A stretch of 31,104 nucleotides of DNA from JAFGVL01 sp963662245 (GCA_963662245.2 CAXXVQ010000004.1:1-31104), one strand, 5' to 3'; shown: positions 23,990 to 30,817, counted from the stretch's first letter. The notes: generated by a model not told the origin, from the letters alone. Program-made: numbers and translations.

Positions 23990-24949
23990 CTAACTATTTA
24001 AGCCTTTGTGAAGAATAAATTTTTTGTACAAGATAATTCCCCAAACAACTAAAATTGAGAATATGTAGCGAGGTAGTGATACCCAAAAGAATGGTGCGCC
24101 AACAGCTACAAAAAGCATTGGATCTTCTAGTTGTGAGTGATTGATAGCTAGGTGATAGTTAAGTAGGCTAGCTTCGGTGTGGTTTATTTCACCTTTGTTG
24201 AGTTCTTCAATAATTACTCCGGAACCATATGTCAATCCTAGTGTTTGGCCAACTAACCAAAGGAATGAGGTTTTAGGGCTTAATCCCATGAATTTCATTA
24301 CCGGCCCAAGGCTTTTAGATAAGAAATCAATGATTTTAAATGCTTTTAGAATGTTTTGAAGAGACATTAATCCGAGGATAATAAAGAAAATCTTGATAGT
24401 CAATTTTCCATTCTTTATTCCCCAGTCAGTAAAGAATTCCGTTAGGTTATTTGGAGAACTTGCAGTCTCGCTAAAGTGAGCTGTGCTAAAGCTTTCGGTG
24501 CTTGGTAATATCCAGTTTAAGAGGATTGCCGAAAGAAAACTAAGAATGATTCTGACAAAGAAAATTGTTACAGGATTAGAACCTGCTTTTTTTTGTACTG
24601 CACATTCAAAAAACATATTGTGAGAAATCACGCACATTGAACCAAGAATGATAATTTCTCGCATATCTAGATTTAGCGAAGAAATAATCGCAATAGGAGC
24701 ATATACGCCTGTGAATATGCTACTGATGAAAGCGATGCTGGCTTCACCTGTTAATCCTACGAATTGAAAGATAGGGGTAGATAGTTCTGAGAACTTATTG
24801 AGTAGCCCGAAGTATTGAAGTAAGCCGACTGCTAATGAAAGTGGTAGCATTATTTTTATAATCCACCACGCTGTTTTTATAGCACGAGGGAAAGCATCAA
24901 TAAATGCTTGTGGTATTTTTTGTATTTGGCTTCTCATTTGGTTTTGCAT
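23990..24949 (-). CDS. Nucleoside-recognition (Gate) domain membrane protein
   Basis: The 319-residue inner-membrane protein has about eight hydrophobic segments arranged as two Gate-type repeats. One covers about 24-150 (AWWIIKIMLPLSLAVGLLQY, FVGLTGEASIAFISSIFTGV) and the other about 180-315 (IIDFLSKSLGPVMKFMGLSP, WLVGQTLGLTYGSGVIIEE). This is the nucleoside-recognition family related to SpmA/SpmB and the gates of nucleoside and iron transporters. Its substrate is unknown in Bacteroidetes. Start choice: ATG 24949 or 24937 (MRSQIQK) are both possible. Just upstream lies a self-contained promoter-terminator unit (24957-25035), so expression may need readthrough. Confidence 0.82.
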   Translation of the reverse strand: MQNQMRSQIQKIPQAFIDAFPRAIKTAWWIIKIMLPLSLAVGLLQYFGLLNKFSELSTPIFQFVGLTGEASIAFISSIFTGVYAPIAIISSLNLDMREIIILGSMCVISHNMFFECAVQKKAGSNPVTIFFVRIILSFLSAILLNWILPSTESFSTAHFSETASSPNNLTEFFTDWGIKNGKLTIKIFFIILGLMSLQNILKAFKIIDFLSKSLGPVMKFMGLSPKTSFLWLVGQTLGLTYGSGVIIEELNKGEINHTEASLLNYHLAINHSQLEDPMLFVAVGAPFFWVSLPRYIFSILVVWGIILYKKFILHKGLNS

Positions 24950-24956
24950 ATGCTAT

Positions 24957-24986
24957 AAAAAAAGAAAGGTTGTCTCACGACAACCT
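24957..24986 (-). terminator. Intrinsic terminator of the candidate small RNA
   Basis: Minus strand perfect 8-bp stem AGGTTGTC/GACAACCT with GTGA tetraloop, then TTCTTTTTTTA. Confidence 0.85.
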
Positions 24987-25025
24987 AATCTCCTAACCTT
25001 AAATCTAATACTATGAAAAACACAC
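24957..25025 (-). ncRNA. Candidate small RNA or attenuator leader with its own promoter and terminator
   Basis: On the minus strand a -7 box TATCTTTG (25028-25035) is followed by about 35 bases of unpaired AU-rich sequence (beginning AGTGTGTTTTTCATAG). A perfect hairpin AGGTTGTC-GTGA-GACAACCT (24967-24986) and a T-rich tail (24957-24966) come next. This makes a discrete RNA of roughly 70 nt ending 8 bases before the ATG of the nucleoside-recognition gene. Both a free small RNA and an attenuator are compatible. I recall very similar sequence in other Bacteroidales intergenic regions, but cannot check that here. Ends are estimated from the promoter and T run. Confidence 0.6.
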
Positions 25026-25027
25026 TA

Positions 25028-25035
25028 CAAAGATA
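25028..25035 (-). promoter_or_regulatory. -7 box of the candidate small RNA
   Basis: Minus strand TATCTTTG, a full match to TAnnTTTG. Upstream is T-rich (GTTTTA) near the -33 position but not an exact TTTG. Confidence 0.6.
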
Positions 25036-25153
25036 AGTGGTTTTATGTTATAAAACATATTTTATCTGGAAAAATATATTGACTTTAACTTTTATTAAAT
25101 TTAATGGGTTGATATGTTAATAAATTTAGGTCGAAATTATTATTTGGGAGGTT

Positions 25154-26341
25154 TTACTCCACATGAAGTACTAAACCTTTTAAATATTCGCCTTCAGGAT
25201 GGAATATATTGATTGGGTGGTCAGCTGGTTGAGTAAGCTGATGTAATATTCTTACATTACGCTTGCTTTGGGCTGCAGCACTGAATACTGCCAATCTGAA
25301 TTGCTCTTTACTTACCACTTGTGAGCAAGAGAAAGTAAATAGGATTCCTCCCGGTTTTATTTGCTCAAAAGCTTTTGCATTTAGTTTACGATAACCTTGC
25401 AAGGCATTGCGTAAAGCATCACGGTGTTTAGCAAATGCCGGTGGGTCAAGGATGATTAAATCGTATTTGTCCTTGATGTTATCTAAATATTTAAATGCAT
25501 CAACTGTAAATGCCTCATGGCGAGGGTCATTATCAAAGTTTAGCTCAACATTCTTATTTGTTAAGTCAATAGCTTTTGCAGAGCTGTCAACTGAGTGGAC
25601 TGATTTTGCACCACCTCGCATGGCATAAAATGAAAAACCACCTGTGTAGCAGAACATATTTAATACATCGCGTCCTTTTGAGTATTTCTCTAATAATGAG
25701 CGGTTGTCGCGTTGATCTACGAAGAAGCCGGTTTTTTGACCACGAAGCCAGTCAACATGAAACTTTAGTCCATTTTCAATTGCGATTGGGTCAGAACATT
25801 TACCTATTAAGTAGCCATCTTCTTTTTTATCTGTTAAAGCAGCTTTAAAAGGTAGGGTAGTCTCTGACTTATAATATACATTTTTTAATCCTTTAACTGT
25901 CTTAATCAAACATTCTGCAATGATGTTGCGGGCATAATGCATGCCCACAGAGTGAGCTTGTAATACTGCGCTATCACCGTAGATGTCAATAATTAATCCA
26001 GGAAGGCTGTCTCCTTCACCGTGAATAAGTCGGTAAGTGTTGTTATTGTCATTTTCAGCTAAGTCAAGCTCAACGCGCAATTGATACGCTTTTTGGATGC
26101 GATTTAGCCAGAAATTATCATCAATGTCTCTGTCTTCAAAACTTAGAACACGCACAGCGATACTGCCAATTTGATAATGTCCGCAAGCAAGGAAGTTACC
26201 TTGTGAGTCAAGTAGTCTTACGATATCTCCTTCTTCAGGTTTTCCATCAATTCTTTGAACTGCCCCGGAGAAAATCCAAGGGTGAAAACGCAATAATGAC
26301 TCTTCTTTTTTAGGTTTTAAAGTGATATTACAAGTACTCAT
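25154..26341 (-). CDS. rlmI: Class I SAM-dependent rRNA methyltransferase, RlmI family
   Basis: The 395-residue enzyme has an N-terminal PUA RNA-binding domain (about 3-72: ESLLRFHPWIFSGAVQR, GDIVRLLDSQGNFLACG), a central EEHEE-type region and a Rossmann methyltransferase domain. VLNMFCYTGGFSFYA (226-240) is the SAM loop, DPPAF (299-303) the active-site motif IV and FSCSQ with C339 the m5C-type catalytic cysteine. E. coli RlmI makes m5C1962 in 23S rRNA, and the architecture is the same. It is third in a leftward operon after the DUF5063 and exonuclease genes, 24 bases from the latter. The target position in this organism is inferred only. Confidence 0.92.
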   Translation of the reverse strand: MSTCNITLKPKKEESLLRFHPWIFSGAVQRIDGKPEEGDIVRLLDSQGNFLACGHYQIGSIAVRVLSFEDRDIDDNFWLNRIQKAYQLRVELDLAENDNNNTYRLIHGEGDSLPGLIIDIYGDSAVLQAHSVGMHYARNIIAECLIKTVKGLKNVYYKSETTLPFKAALTDKKEDGYLIGKCSDPIAIENGLKFHVDWLRGQKTGFFVDQRDNRSLLEKYSKGRDVLNMFCYTGGFSFYAMRGGAKSVHSVDSSAKAIDLTNKNVELNFDNDPRHEAFTVDAFKYLDNIKDKYDLIILDPPAFAKHRDALRNALQGYRKLNAKAFEQIKPGGILFTFSCSQVVSKEQFRLAVFSAAAQSKRNVRILHQLTQPADHPINIFHPEGEYLKGLVLHVE

Positions 26342-26365
26342 AAAGTATTTTTAAATAAATGCAGA

Positions 26366-26974
26366 CTAGTTTTGAGCGATAGTTTTATCACTCACAGTTG
26401 GCATGTTTTGAAGTTTTGAGTAGATATGAAGTGGGGCCCAAGCATCTAATGCCGCATAATGTTGTTGTGCAGGGCTTAGTTCTTCAGCTTCCCAGTTTGA
26501 AAGTCGTTGTGATTTTGAAATTTTTTCCCCAAAAAGGATGGCGAATATCTTTTGCAAGCTTAAATCAGCAATGCCATATTCATGCACAATCTTTTGTAAG
26601 TCAATAAAGCTTTGAGGATTAAAGGCTTTTCTTTTGCCTAAAGCTTGGAAATCATCATGTAATGAAAGTCCTATTTTGGTGATTTTTTTATTCTTAAGTA
26701 GGCGTTCCAATTCGATAGGAAAACCAATTTTGTTTAAACGAAACAAATAGCAAGTATCTGAGTTTGCTATCTGGATTAAAGAAACTTTGTGAGAAACTCC
26801 TTTGGTAAATGAAGGTTTTGTTTCCGTGTCAAAGCCAAGGATTTTTTCTGTTTTTAAATGATCAATGGCTACTTTCATATCCTCTAAACTAGCAATAACG
26901 ATGATTTTACCGTTATATGTGCATATCGGCATCTCGTTAATTTTTTCTTTTGTTATGCTAATTTTTGGACTCAT
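26366..26974 (-). CDS. DEDDy 3'-5' exonuclease (RNase D/WRN-like domain)
   Basis: The 202-residue single-domain exonuclease has all metal ligands of the DEDDy class visible: D49 and E51 in ILGFDTETKPSF (Exo I), the aspartate of LSLHDDFQAL (D107 or D108, Exo II), and Y173 with D177 in HYAALDAWA (Exo III). It lacks HRDC domains, so it is shorter than E. coli RNase D and resembles the stand-alone WRN-type exonucleases. The substrate could be RNA or DNA. Its ATG overlaps the upstream stop codon by one base (TAATG), so translation is coupled to the DUF5063 gene. Company with an rRNA methyltransferase favours an RNA-processing role, by inference. Confidence 0.9.
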   Translation of the reverse strand: MSPKISITKEKINEMPICTYNGKIIVIASLEDMKVAIDHLKTEKILGFDTETKPSFTKGVSHKVSLIQIANSDTCYLFRLNKIGFPIELERLLKNKKITKIGLSLHDDFQALGKRKAFNPQSFIDLQKIVHEYGIADLSLQKIFAILFGEKISKSQRLSNWEAEELSPAQQHYAALDAWAPLHIYSKLQNMPTVSDKTIAQN

Positions 26975-27603
26975 TAATCATTTAGTATTGAGAATATATC
27001 TTCGTCTATATCACCTCTTTGGTGAGATAAAAAACTGTCTTTAAGGCTTTCTTCTTCAATGTCTTCGTTTTCTTTATCGTCACTGTTGTAGTAGGCATTA
27101 TGAAGCGCGCGCATGCAGTTAACAAGGCGTTGACCCCAGTATTCTTTGAAGTTTAGCTGACATATTGCTAGAGCTTCAGTCATGATATCTTCATTGCCAA
27201 TTTGGTAGCGAAGAAGAAAGTTTTTTAAATCTTGGTAAATGTCGGCTAAATCCTCTGAAATATCAGAAGCAATACCTTCATCGCTAAGTTGTATGTCGCG
27301 AGTGAAAACCTCTAAATATCTGTCAGAATAACCTAATACTTGAGCTATGTACTGACGGATAGTTTCATATTCTTCCTCAGTTACAAACTCTTCTACTTCA
27401 TCTTCAAGTATTTGTTCTACCGGTTCAAGAGTAGTTGTTTTTAGGTAAAGCAGAGGAAGGATTTTTAAGGCTCTATCCAATAATTCTTTTTTCTCAAATG
27501 AGATAGCATTTTCAAGGAATAAGCAAGTTTCAGCTGCAACAGTTACAAATTCAATAGCGTTTTTGCCATAAATTACCTGATTATTATCCTGCATATCACT
27601 CAT
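26974..27603 (-). CDS. DUF5063 family protein
   Basis: The 209-residue acidic, all-helical cytoplasmic protein has no signal peptide or membrane segment. Recognisable stretches include YGKNAIEFVTVAAETCLFLE, LLDRALKILPLLYLKTT, EEYETIRQYIAQVLGYSDRY and LNFKEYWGQRLVNCMRALH, which I associate with the Bacteroidetes DUF5063 family. Its function is not established. The C-terminal 40 residues are very acidic. It leads the operon with the DEDDy exonuclease (one-base overlap) and the RlmI-like methyltransferase. An alternative start three codons in (27594) cannot be excluded. A -7 box lies 25 bases upstream. Confidence 0.8.
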   Translation of the reverse strand: MSDMQDNNQVIYGKNAIEFVTVAAETCLFLENAISFEKKELLDRALKILPLLYLKTTTLEPVEQILEDEVEEFVTEEEYETIRQYIAQVLGYSDRYLEVFTRDIQLSDEGIASDISEDLADIYQDLKNFLLRYQIGNEDIMTEALAICQLNFKEYWGQRLVNCMRALHNAYYNSDDKENEDIEEESLKDSFLSHQRGDIDEDIFSILND

Positions 27604-27627
27604 TTTGATAAAATTATTTTAAGGCTG

Positions 27628-27635
27628 CAAAGGTA
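27628..27635 (-). promoter_or_regulatory. -7 box upstream of the DUF5063 operon
   Basis: Minus strand TACCTTTG, a full match to TAnnTTTG, 25 bases before the ATG at 27603. No TTTG at the usual upstream distance. Confidence 0.55.
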
Positions 27636-27814
27636 ATTAAAAAACGCCTAAGTGGTGAAGCTTAAGCTTTAAAAAAGCTTTATCTAACCGTTAAAATGAT
27701 TATTTGAAAGAAATTTTTATTTTTGTTTATAGAGATTAAACCTTTATCTACTATAATAGTCATATAGGTGTATGTTGATTTTACATGCATTTTTGCGAAA
27801 GACAAAACATTGGT

Positions 27815-28366
27815 ATGAAAGAATTTCCGAAGGAAGAAATACTTGTAGGCATGTTGCAGGATGAACAGCAACTCTCAAAGGCATTTTCGCTTTTGGTTGA
27901 GCAGTATCAGCAGCAGCTTTATTGGGCTATCCGCAAAATGGTGCTCAGCCATGATGATGCCAATGATGTATTGCAAAATACTTTCGTGAAGGCATGGCAT
28001 GGAATACAGAATTTTAGAGGAGATGCAAAAGTGTTTACATGGCTGTATCGAGTGGCAATAAACGAAACTTATACTTTCTTAAAGAAACAGCGCAATGAGC
28101 AGAATTTCTCATTGGATGATGAAGAAAGCTTTATGGCTCAAAAGTTACATGCCGATGATTATTTTGATGGTGATGAGTTGCAGATAAAGCTTCAGAAGGC
28201 AATATTAAAACTGCCTGAAAAGCAACGAGTGGTATTTAATATGAAATATTTTGATGAAATGAAATATGAGCAGATGTCCGAAATCTTGGAAACATCAGTA
28301 GGAGCACTAAAGGCATCATATCATCATGCTGTAAAGAAAATAGAAGAAGCGTTAAACGAAGAATAA
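27815..28366 (+). CDS. ECF-type RNA polymerase sigma factor
   Basis: The 183-residue sigma-70 family member has only regions 2 and 4. Region 2 is at about 25-95 (AFSLLVEQYQQQLYWAIRKM, NDVLQNTFVKAWHGIQNFRG, FTWLYRVAINETYTFLKKQR). An acidic linker follows, then region 4 at about 125-178 (LPEKQRVVFNMKYFDEMKYE, SVGALKASYHHAVKKIE). ECF factors switch on small regulons, often envelope stress, when a membrane anti-sigma factor lets go. I used the ATG at 27815; the upstream in-frame ATG at 27785 adds an atypical HFCERQNIG extension. The next two genes, 12 and 11 bases apart, are a one-helix membrane protein and a Spy-like periplasmic protein. Confidence 0.93.
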   Translation: MKEFPKEEILVGMLQDEQQLSKAFSLLVEQYQQQLYWAIRKMVLSHDDANDVLQNTFVKAWHGIQNFRGDAKVFTWLYRVAINETYTFLKKQRNEQNFSLDDEESFMAQKLHADDYFDGDELQIKLQKAILKLPEKQRVVFNMKYFDEMKYEQMSEILETSVGALKASYHHAVKKIEEALNEE

Positions 28367-28378
28367 ATAAACCGTATT

Positions 28379-28717
28379 ATGACTCAAAAAGATAAAATAA
28401 GACTTGAACAACTGGATAAGAAACTGCCGTTCTCAGTTCCTGAAAATTATTTTGAGAACTTTGCGGAGAGCTTACAATCTCAGTTGACTCCGAAAGTGGC
28501 TCCAAGTGTGCCGTTGTATCGAAAATTGCGACCATACTTATTTGCTGCAGCTATTTTTGTTGGTGTATTGTTAGTGGGTGTGCCTATTTACCAACGCACG
28601 CAAACAAAAACAGTTACTGTCTCTGTTGCTACCTCTGATGTATATAGTGACTATGTGCTTTCAGAAGTGGATGAAGATATGATGATTGATTACTTAATTG
28701 ATTCAGATATTAACTAA
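28379..28717 (+). CDS. Single-pass membrane protein, candidate anti-sigma factor
   Basis: The 112-residue protein has a cytoplasmic N-terminus of about 55 residues (including KKLPFSVPENYFENFAESLQ, a motif common in Bacteroidetes proteins next to ECF genes). One hydrophobic helix follows (about 58-75, YLFAAAIFVGVLLVGVPIY), then a short acidic periplasmic tail (VLSEVDEDMMIDYLIDSDIN). It lacks a recognisable zinc-binding anti-sigma (ZAS) H-x3-C-x2-C motif. The position directly after the sigma gene and the topology suggest that it holds the sigma factor at the membrane; this is an inference. The acidic tail could contact the Spy-like protein encoded next. Confidence 0.65.
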   Translation: MTQKDKIRLEQLDKKLPFSVPENYFENFAESLQSQLTPKVAPSVPLYRKLRPYLFAAAIFVGVLLVGVPIYQRTQTKTVTVSVATSDVYSDYVLSEVDEDMMIDYLIDSDIN

Positions 28718-28728
28718 AAATATTAGCC

Positions 28729-29166
28729 ATGAAACGATTATTGATATTATTTGCAAACCTACTGTTTCTGTTTTCAGTAGTTGCTGCACAAGGTAATGGC
28801 AAACGAGCTCAAATGCGTGAACGCATGTATGATGATAAAGTGGCGTTTATCAAAGAGCGAGTTGGGTTTACTGCAGATGAGGAAAAAGCCTTTTGGCCTG
28901 TTTATAAGGAATATATGGAACAAAGGAGAGCTGTGAAGCAAGAGTTAAAACAAATTCGTAATGCCATAAAAAAGGGTGATAAAGTAAATTATGAACACTA
29001 CAATGACTTGGTTGTACGGATAGAAGTAGATGAGGCTGATTTGAGTAAAAAATATTATGAAAAGATGAAGGCCATATTACCTGCTGAAAAAATATATAAG
29101 TTACACATGGCCGAAAGAGAATTTAAAAAGCAACTGCTTGAAAGAGTGCATCAAAGCTGCAAATAG
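28729..29166 (+). CDS. Spy/CpxP-like periplasmic protein
   Basis: The 145-residue protein has a signal peptide (MKRLLILFANLLFLFSVVAA, cut before QGNGK) and a wholly helical, highly charged mature part. The FTADEEKAFWPVYKEYMEQR motif and repeated Arg/Lys/Glu heptads resemble the Spy/CpxP cradle fold, although the canonical LTxxQ is replaced by FTADE. Spy and CpxP are periplasmic chaperones and stress sensors. It lies 11 bases after the candidate anti-sigma gene, so sensor, transducer and sigma factor would be made from one mRNA. The role is inferred from fold and context. Confidence 0.78.
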   Translation: MKRLLILFANLLFLFSVVAAQGNGKRAQMRERMYDDKVAFIKERVGFTADEEKAFWPVYKEYMEQRRAVKQELKQIRNAIKKGDKVNYEHYNDLVVRIEVDEADLSKKYYEKMKAILPAEKIYKLHMAEREFKKQLLERVHQSCK

Positions 29167-29199
29167 TGTATTTTAGTCCTGTTTTTGTGAAAATTATTT

Positions 29200-29230
29200 T
29201 TTGCAGAAAAGGAAAATTGGTATATATTTG
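29200..29230 (+). promoter_or_regulatory. tRNA-Cys promoter (textbook Bacteroidetes -33/-7)
   Basis: TTTG (29200-29203), exactly 19 bases, TATATTTG (29223-29230), 18 bases before the tRNA. Confidence 0.9.
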
Positions 29231-29248
29231 CACTCGCTAAGGCAAAAT

Positions 29249-29319
29249 GGTCGGTTGGCCGAGTGGCTAGGCACCGGTCTGCAAAACCGTTTACGGCGGT
29301 TCGAATCCGCCACTGACCT
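29249..29319 (+). tRNA. tRNA-Cys (GCA)
   Basis: The 71-nt cloverleaf has acceptor stem GGTCGGT/ACTGACC (one G-U), D stem GCC/GGC, anticodon loop CTGCAAA with GCA at 29281-29283, a four-base variable loop, and T stem GGCGG/CCGCC around TTCGAAT. Base 73 is T, the cysteine discriminator. CCA is not encoded. The bottom pair of the anticodon stem (29274 with 29290) is a C-T mismatch. Confidence 0.97.
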
Positions 29320-29324
29320 CAATG

Positions 29325-29362
29325 AAAAAGACTCAATTCATAACGAATTGAGTCTTTTTTTT
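29325..29362. terminator. Terminator after tRNA-Cys, usable on both strands
   Basis: GACTCAATTC, five-base loop, GAATTGAGTC, a perfect 10-bp stem extended by A and T runs. It also closes the convergent gene ending at 29361. Confidence 0.9.
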
Positions 29363-29759
29363 ATTCCTGATTTTCAGGTAGTAATTTTCTAATAAGAGCA
29401 GCTAGTTTTGCTAGTTTGTCATTTAGGTATCCTATTGGGATATTTTGAACAACAAGTGTGCTGATAATCTCTCTGAAGTTATTGTCTTTTCCAAAAATCT
29501 TATCTGTAATGGCATTAACTGCCATTTTTACGCCAGCTACAGTTACTATAGTTTGAGCATTTGGGTTATCTGCCAGTTCTTGAAGCGAATTTCTTGCTAT
29601 CTCTACTGGGCTTACTGACTTTGCTAAAATCTCAAAAGATTCTTTAAGCTTCTCTTCTTTAATAGATACTTCCCACTTTAAGTCATTAATGCGCAGTATT
29701 AAGTCCGAATATGTATTGATGTCTGTCGTTTTCATTTCATCAAAGGTTTTTAGTATCAT
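29361..29759 (-). CDS. Unknown protein of the YtxH-holin cluster
   Basis: The 132-residue protein is third in a leftward three-gene group. The N-terminal part is helical and coiled-coil-like (TYSDLILRINDLKWEVSIKE, EEKLKESFEILAKSV). The middle has a weakly hydrophobic glycine-poor segment (AQTIVTVAGVKMAVNAITDKI), and the C-terminus is basic and amphipathic (LNDKLAKLAALIRKLLPENQ). I know no named family. The ATG at 29759 overlaps the end of the holin-like gene by 20 bases; the ATG at 29735 (MKTTDIN) would begin just after that gene's stop and is a real alternative. Either way the genes are translationally close and likely work together. Confidence 0.7.
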   Translation of the reverse strand: MILKTFDEMKTTDINTYSDLILRINDLKWEVSIKEEKLKESFEILAKSVSPVEIARNSLQELADNPNAQTIVTVAGVKMAVNAITDKIFGKDNNFREIISTLVVQNIPIGYLNDKLAKLAALIRKLLPENQE

Positions 29760-30099
29760 TTTCTTTTTTCGTCAGTATGCGTATAATCTTATCTCGAAGT
29801 GGTTCTTCAATTAGTTTCTTGCGACCTAAGAAAAGAATCAATCCTAATAGTAAATATGCACCTGCTACGATCAAGAAGCCTGCATAGGTACAGTCTAAAA
29901 GTTCAGATATGTAAATGCTTAAACCGATACTACCCAAAAACAGGAAAAACAGAATAAGTACAACAATTATTGCCATGCTAAATACACTAGAACCAATTAC
30001 AGAACTGCGTTCAGTCATTTCTAACTTAAGTAGCTCATATCTAAGGTTTATGTATTCCTTGATTTCATTGACTAGTTGATCAACTTTAATATTTAGCAT
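29740..30099 (-). CDS. Holin-fold membrane protein (Phage_holin_3_6 / YqjE-like)
   Basis: The 119-residue protein starts with an amphipathic helix (MLNIKVDQLVNEIKEYINLR, then YELLKLEMTERSS), followed by two transmembrane helices joined by a short turn (about 40-65 and 72-92). The basic tail is cytoplasmic (GRKKLIEEPLRDKIIRILTK). This is the pattern of the chromosomal family Phage_holin_3_6, which includes E. coli YqjE. Despite the name, no phage genes are nearby and lysis is not implied. I used ATG 30099 because homologs begin with this motif; the longer start at 30150 lies inside an inverted repeat. It sits between YtxH-like and unknown partners. Confidence 0.78.
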   Translation of the reverse strand: MLNIKVDQLVNEIKEYINLRYELLKLEMTERSSVIGSSVFSMAIIVVLILFFLFLGSIGLSIYISELLDCTYAGFLIVAGAYLLLGLILFLGRKKLIEEPLRDKIIRILTKKENDTKNL

Positions 30100-30140
30100 A
30101 TGGATAATGTTTAGTTTCGATATTCTGTTTTGTGAAAGAA

Positions 30141-30177
30141 ATACAGTCATATAATAACGCTTTATCTCTGACTGTAT
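30141..30177. repeat. Inverted repeat between the YtxH-like and holin-like genes
   Basis: ATACAGTCA (30141-30149) and TGACTGTAT (30169-30177) are perfect complements separated by 19 bases. There is no strong T run after the stem, so an mRNA processing or stability element is likelier than a full terminator. Confidence 0.55.
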
Positions 30178-30194
30178 GGGTTTAAGTTTTAGTT

Positions 30195-30443
30195 TTAAAC
30201 GGCGTCTTTCATTTCTTCGCCAGTTCTCATTTTGTGCAATTTCGCTTCAGCCATTTTTTCAAGGTGTTCAGCTTCGTCTTTTACTTTGTTTTTTAGGTTT
30301 TCAGCCATGTCTTTTGTTCCATCTACAATTTTTGCACGAGTGTTTTTACCACTATCAGGTGCAAATAACATTCCTAGACCAGCTCCAATAACGCCTCCTG
30401 CCAATGCAGCTCCGACGATTCTTAATGTGTCTTTTGTTGTCAT
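30195..30443 (-). CDS. YtxH-domain small membrane protein
   Basis: The 82-residue protein has one glycine-rich transmembrane segment (about 8-29: IVGAALAGGVIGAGLGMLFA) followed by the diagnostic APDSGKNTRAKI. A long charged helix runs to the end (LKNKVKDEAEHLEKMAEAKL). YtxH proteins are general-stress proteins in Firmicutes and Bacteroidetes. Helical tail and glycine-zipper helix also resemble the E. coli YqjD/ElaB type that binds ribosomes at the membrane, but orthology is not claimed. It is first of three leftward genes. I see no good TAnnTTTG box upstream, which fits control by a stress-specific sigma factor. Confidence 0.88.
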   Translation of the reverse strand: MTTKDTLRIVGAALAGGVIGAGLGMLFAPDSGKNTRAKIVDGTKDMAENLKNKVKDEAEHLEKMAEAKLHKMRTGEEMKDAV

Positions 30444-30817
30444 AATGGTATATTTTTTAATTATTAATAATGAGTAGCTGTGTTTTTAGCTCTGTTTTAT
30501 CTGAAAAATCAGGCTTAAAAAAGAACTATTCTCACAGTTGTAGTTTCGTTTGTAATAACCGTTGTTTATGCGCAATATTTCTGATTTGTTTACCTAAATT
30601 GCAGGGCATGCGTTTTAGGTAGTTTTATTGGTAATTAGCACATTAAAGTTAATGAAATTTTCTCTATTTGTCATTTTTTAGAGCAATATTTTTTCTGTTT
30701 TTTAAATATAAATATTGTCCCCAATGTTAGTTTCGTAATGAATTATTTCCCTTTCGTTTTAAAAATCAATAAGGGTAGCTGATTCTTTGCTTTCTTTGTG
30801 GTATGAAAAATAAACGC
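30444..30817. other. AT-rich intergenic region without a gene
   Basis: This 374-base stretch separates the divergent YtxH-like and MBL-fold genes. I find no open frame with coding character, no RNA gene and no clear terminator. It must hold both promoters. TTTCTTTG at 30791-30798 is a one-mismatch -7 box for the rightward gene. Confidence 0.6.

Noticed and set aside
25012..25035. Seven-codon plus-strand frame MKNTLQR beside the hairpin at 24967
   Set aside because: The promoter and U tract are on the opposite strand, so this reads the antisense of the candidate small RNA.
27650..27680. Cluster of AAGCTT repeats upstream of the ECF gene
   Set aside because: Short low-complexity palindromes without a T run or promoter-like spacing; could be a weak hairpin but nothing supports a role.
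29201..29392. 63-codon plus-strand frame
   Set aside because: Runs through the tRNA-Cys gene and its terminator; pure coincidence.
29740..30099. Sign of a prophage (phage holin family)
   Set aside because: Chromosomal holin-fold genes beside YtxH are common; no capsid, tail, integrase or lysis genes are present.
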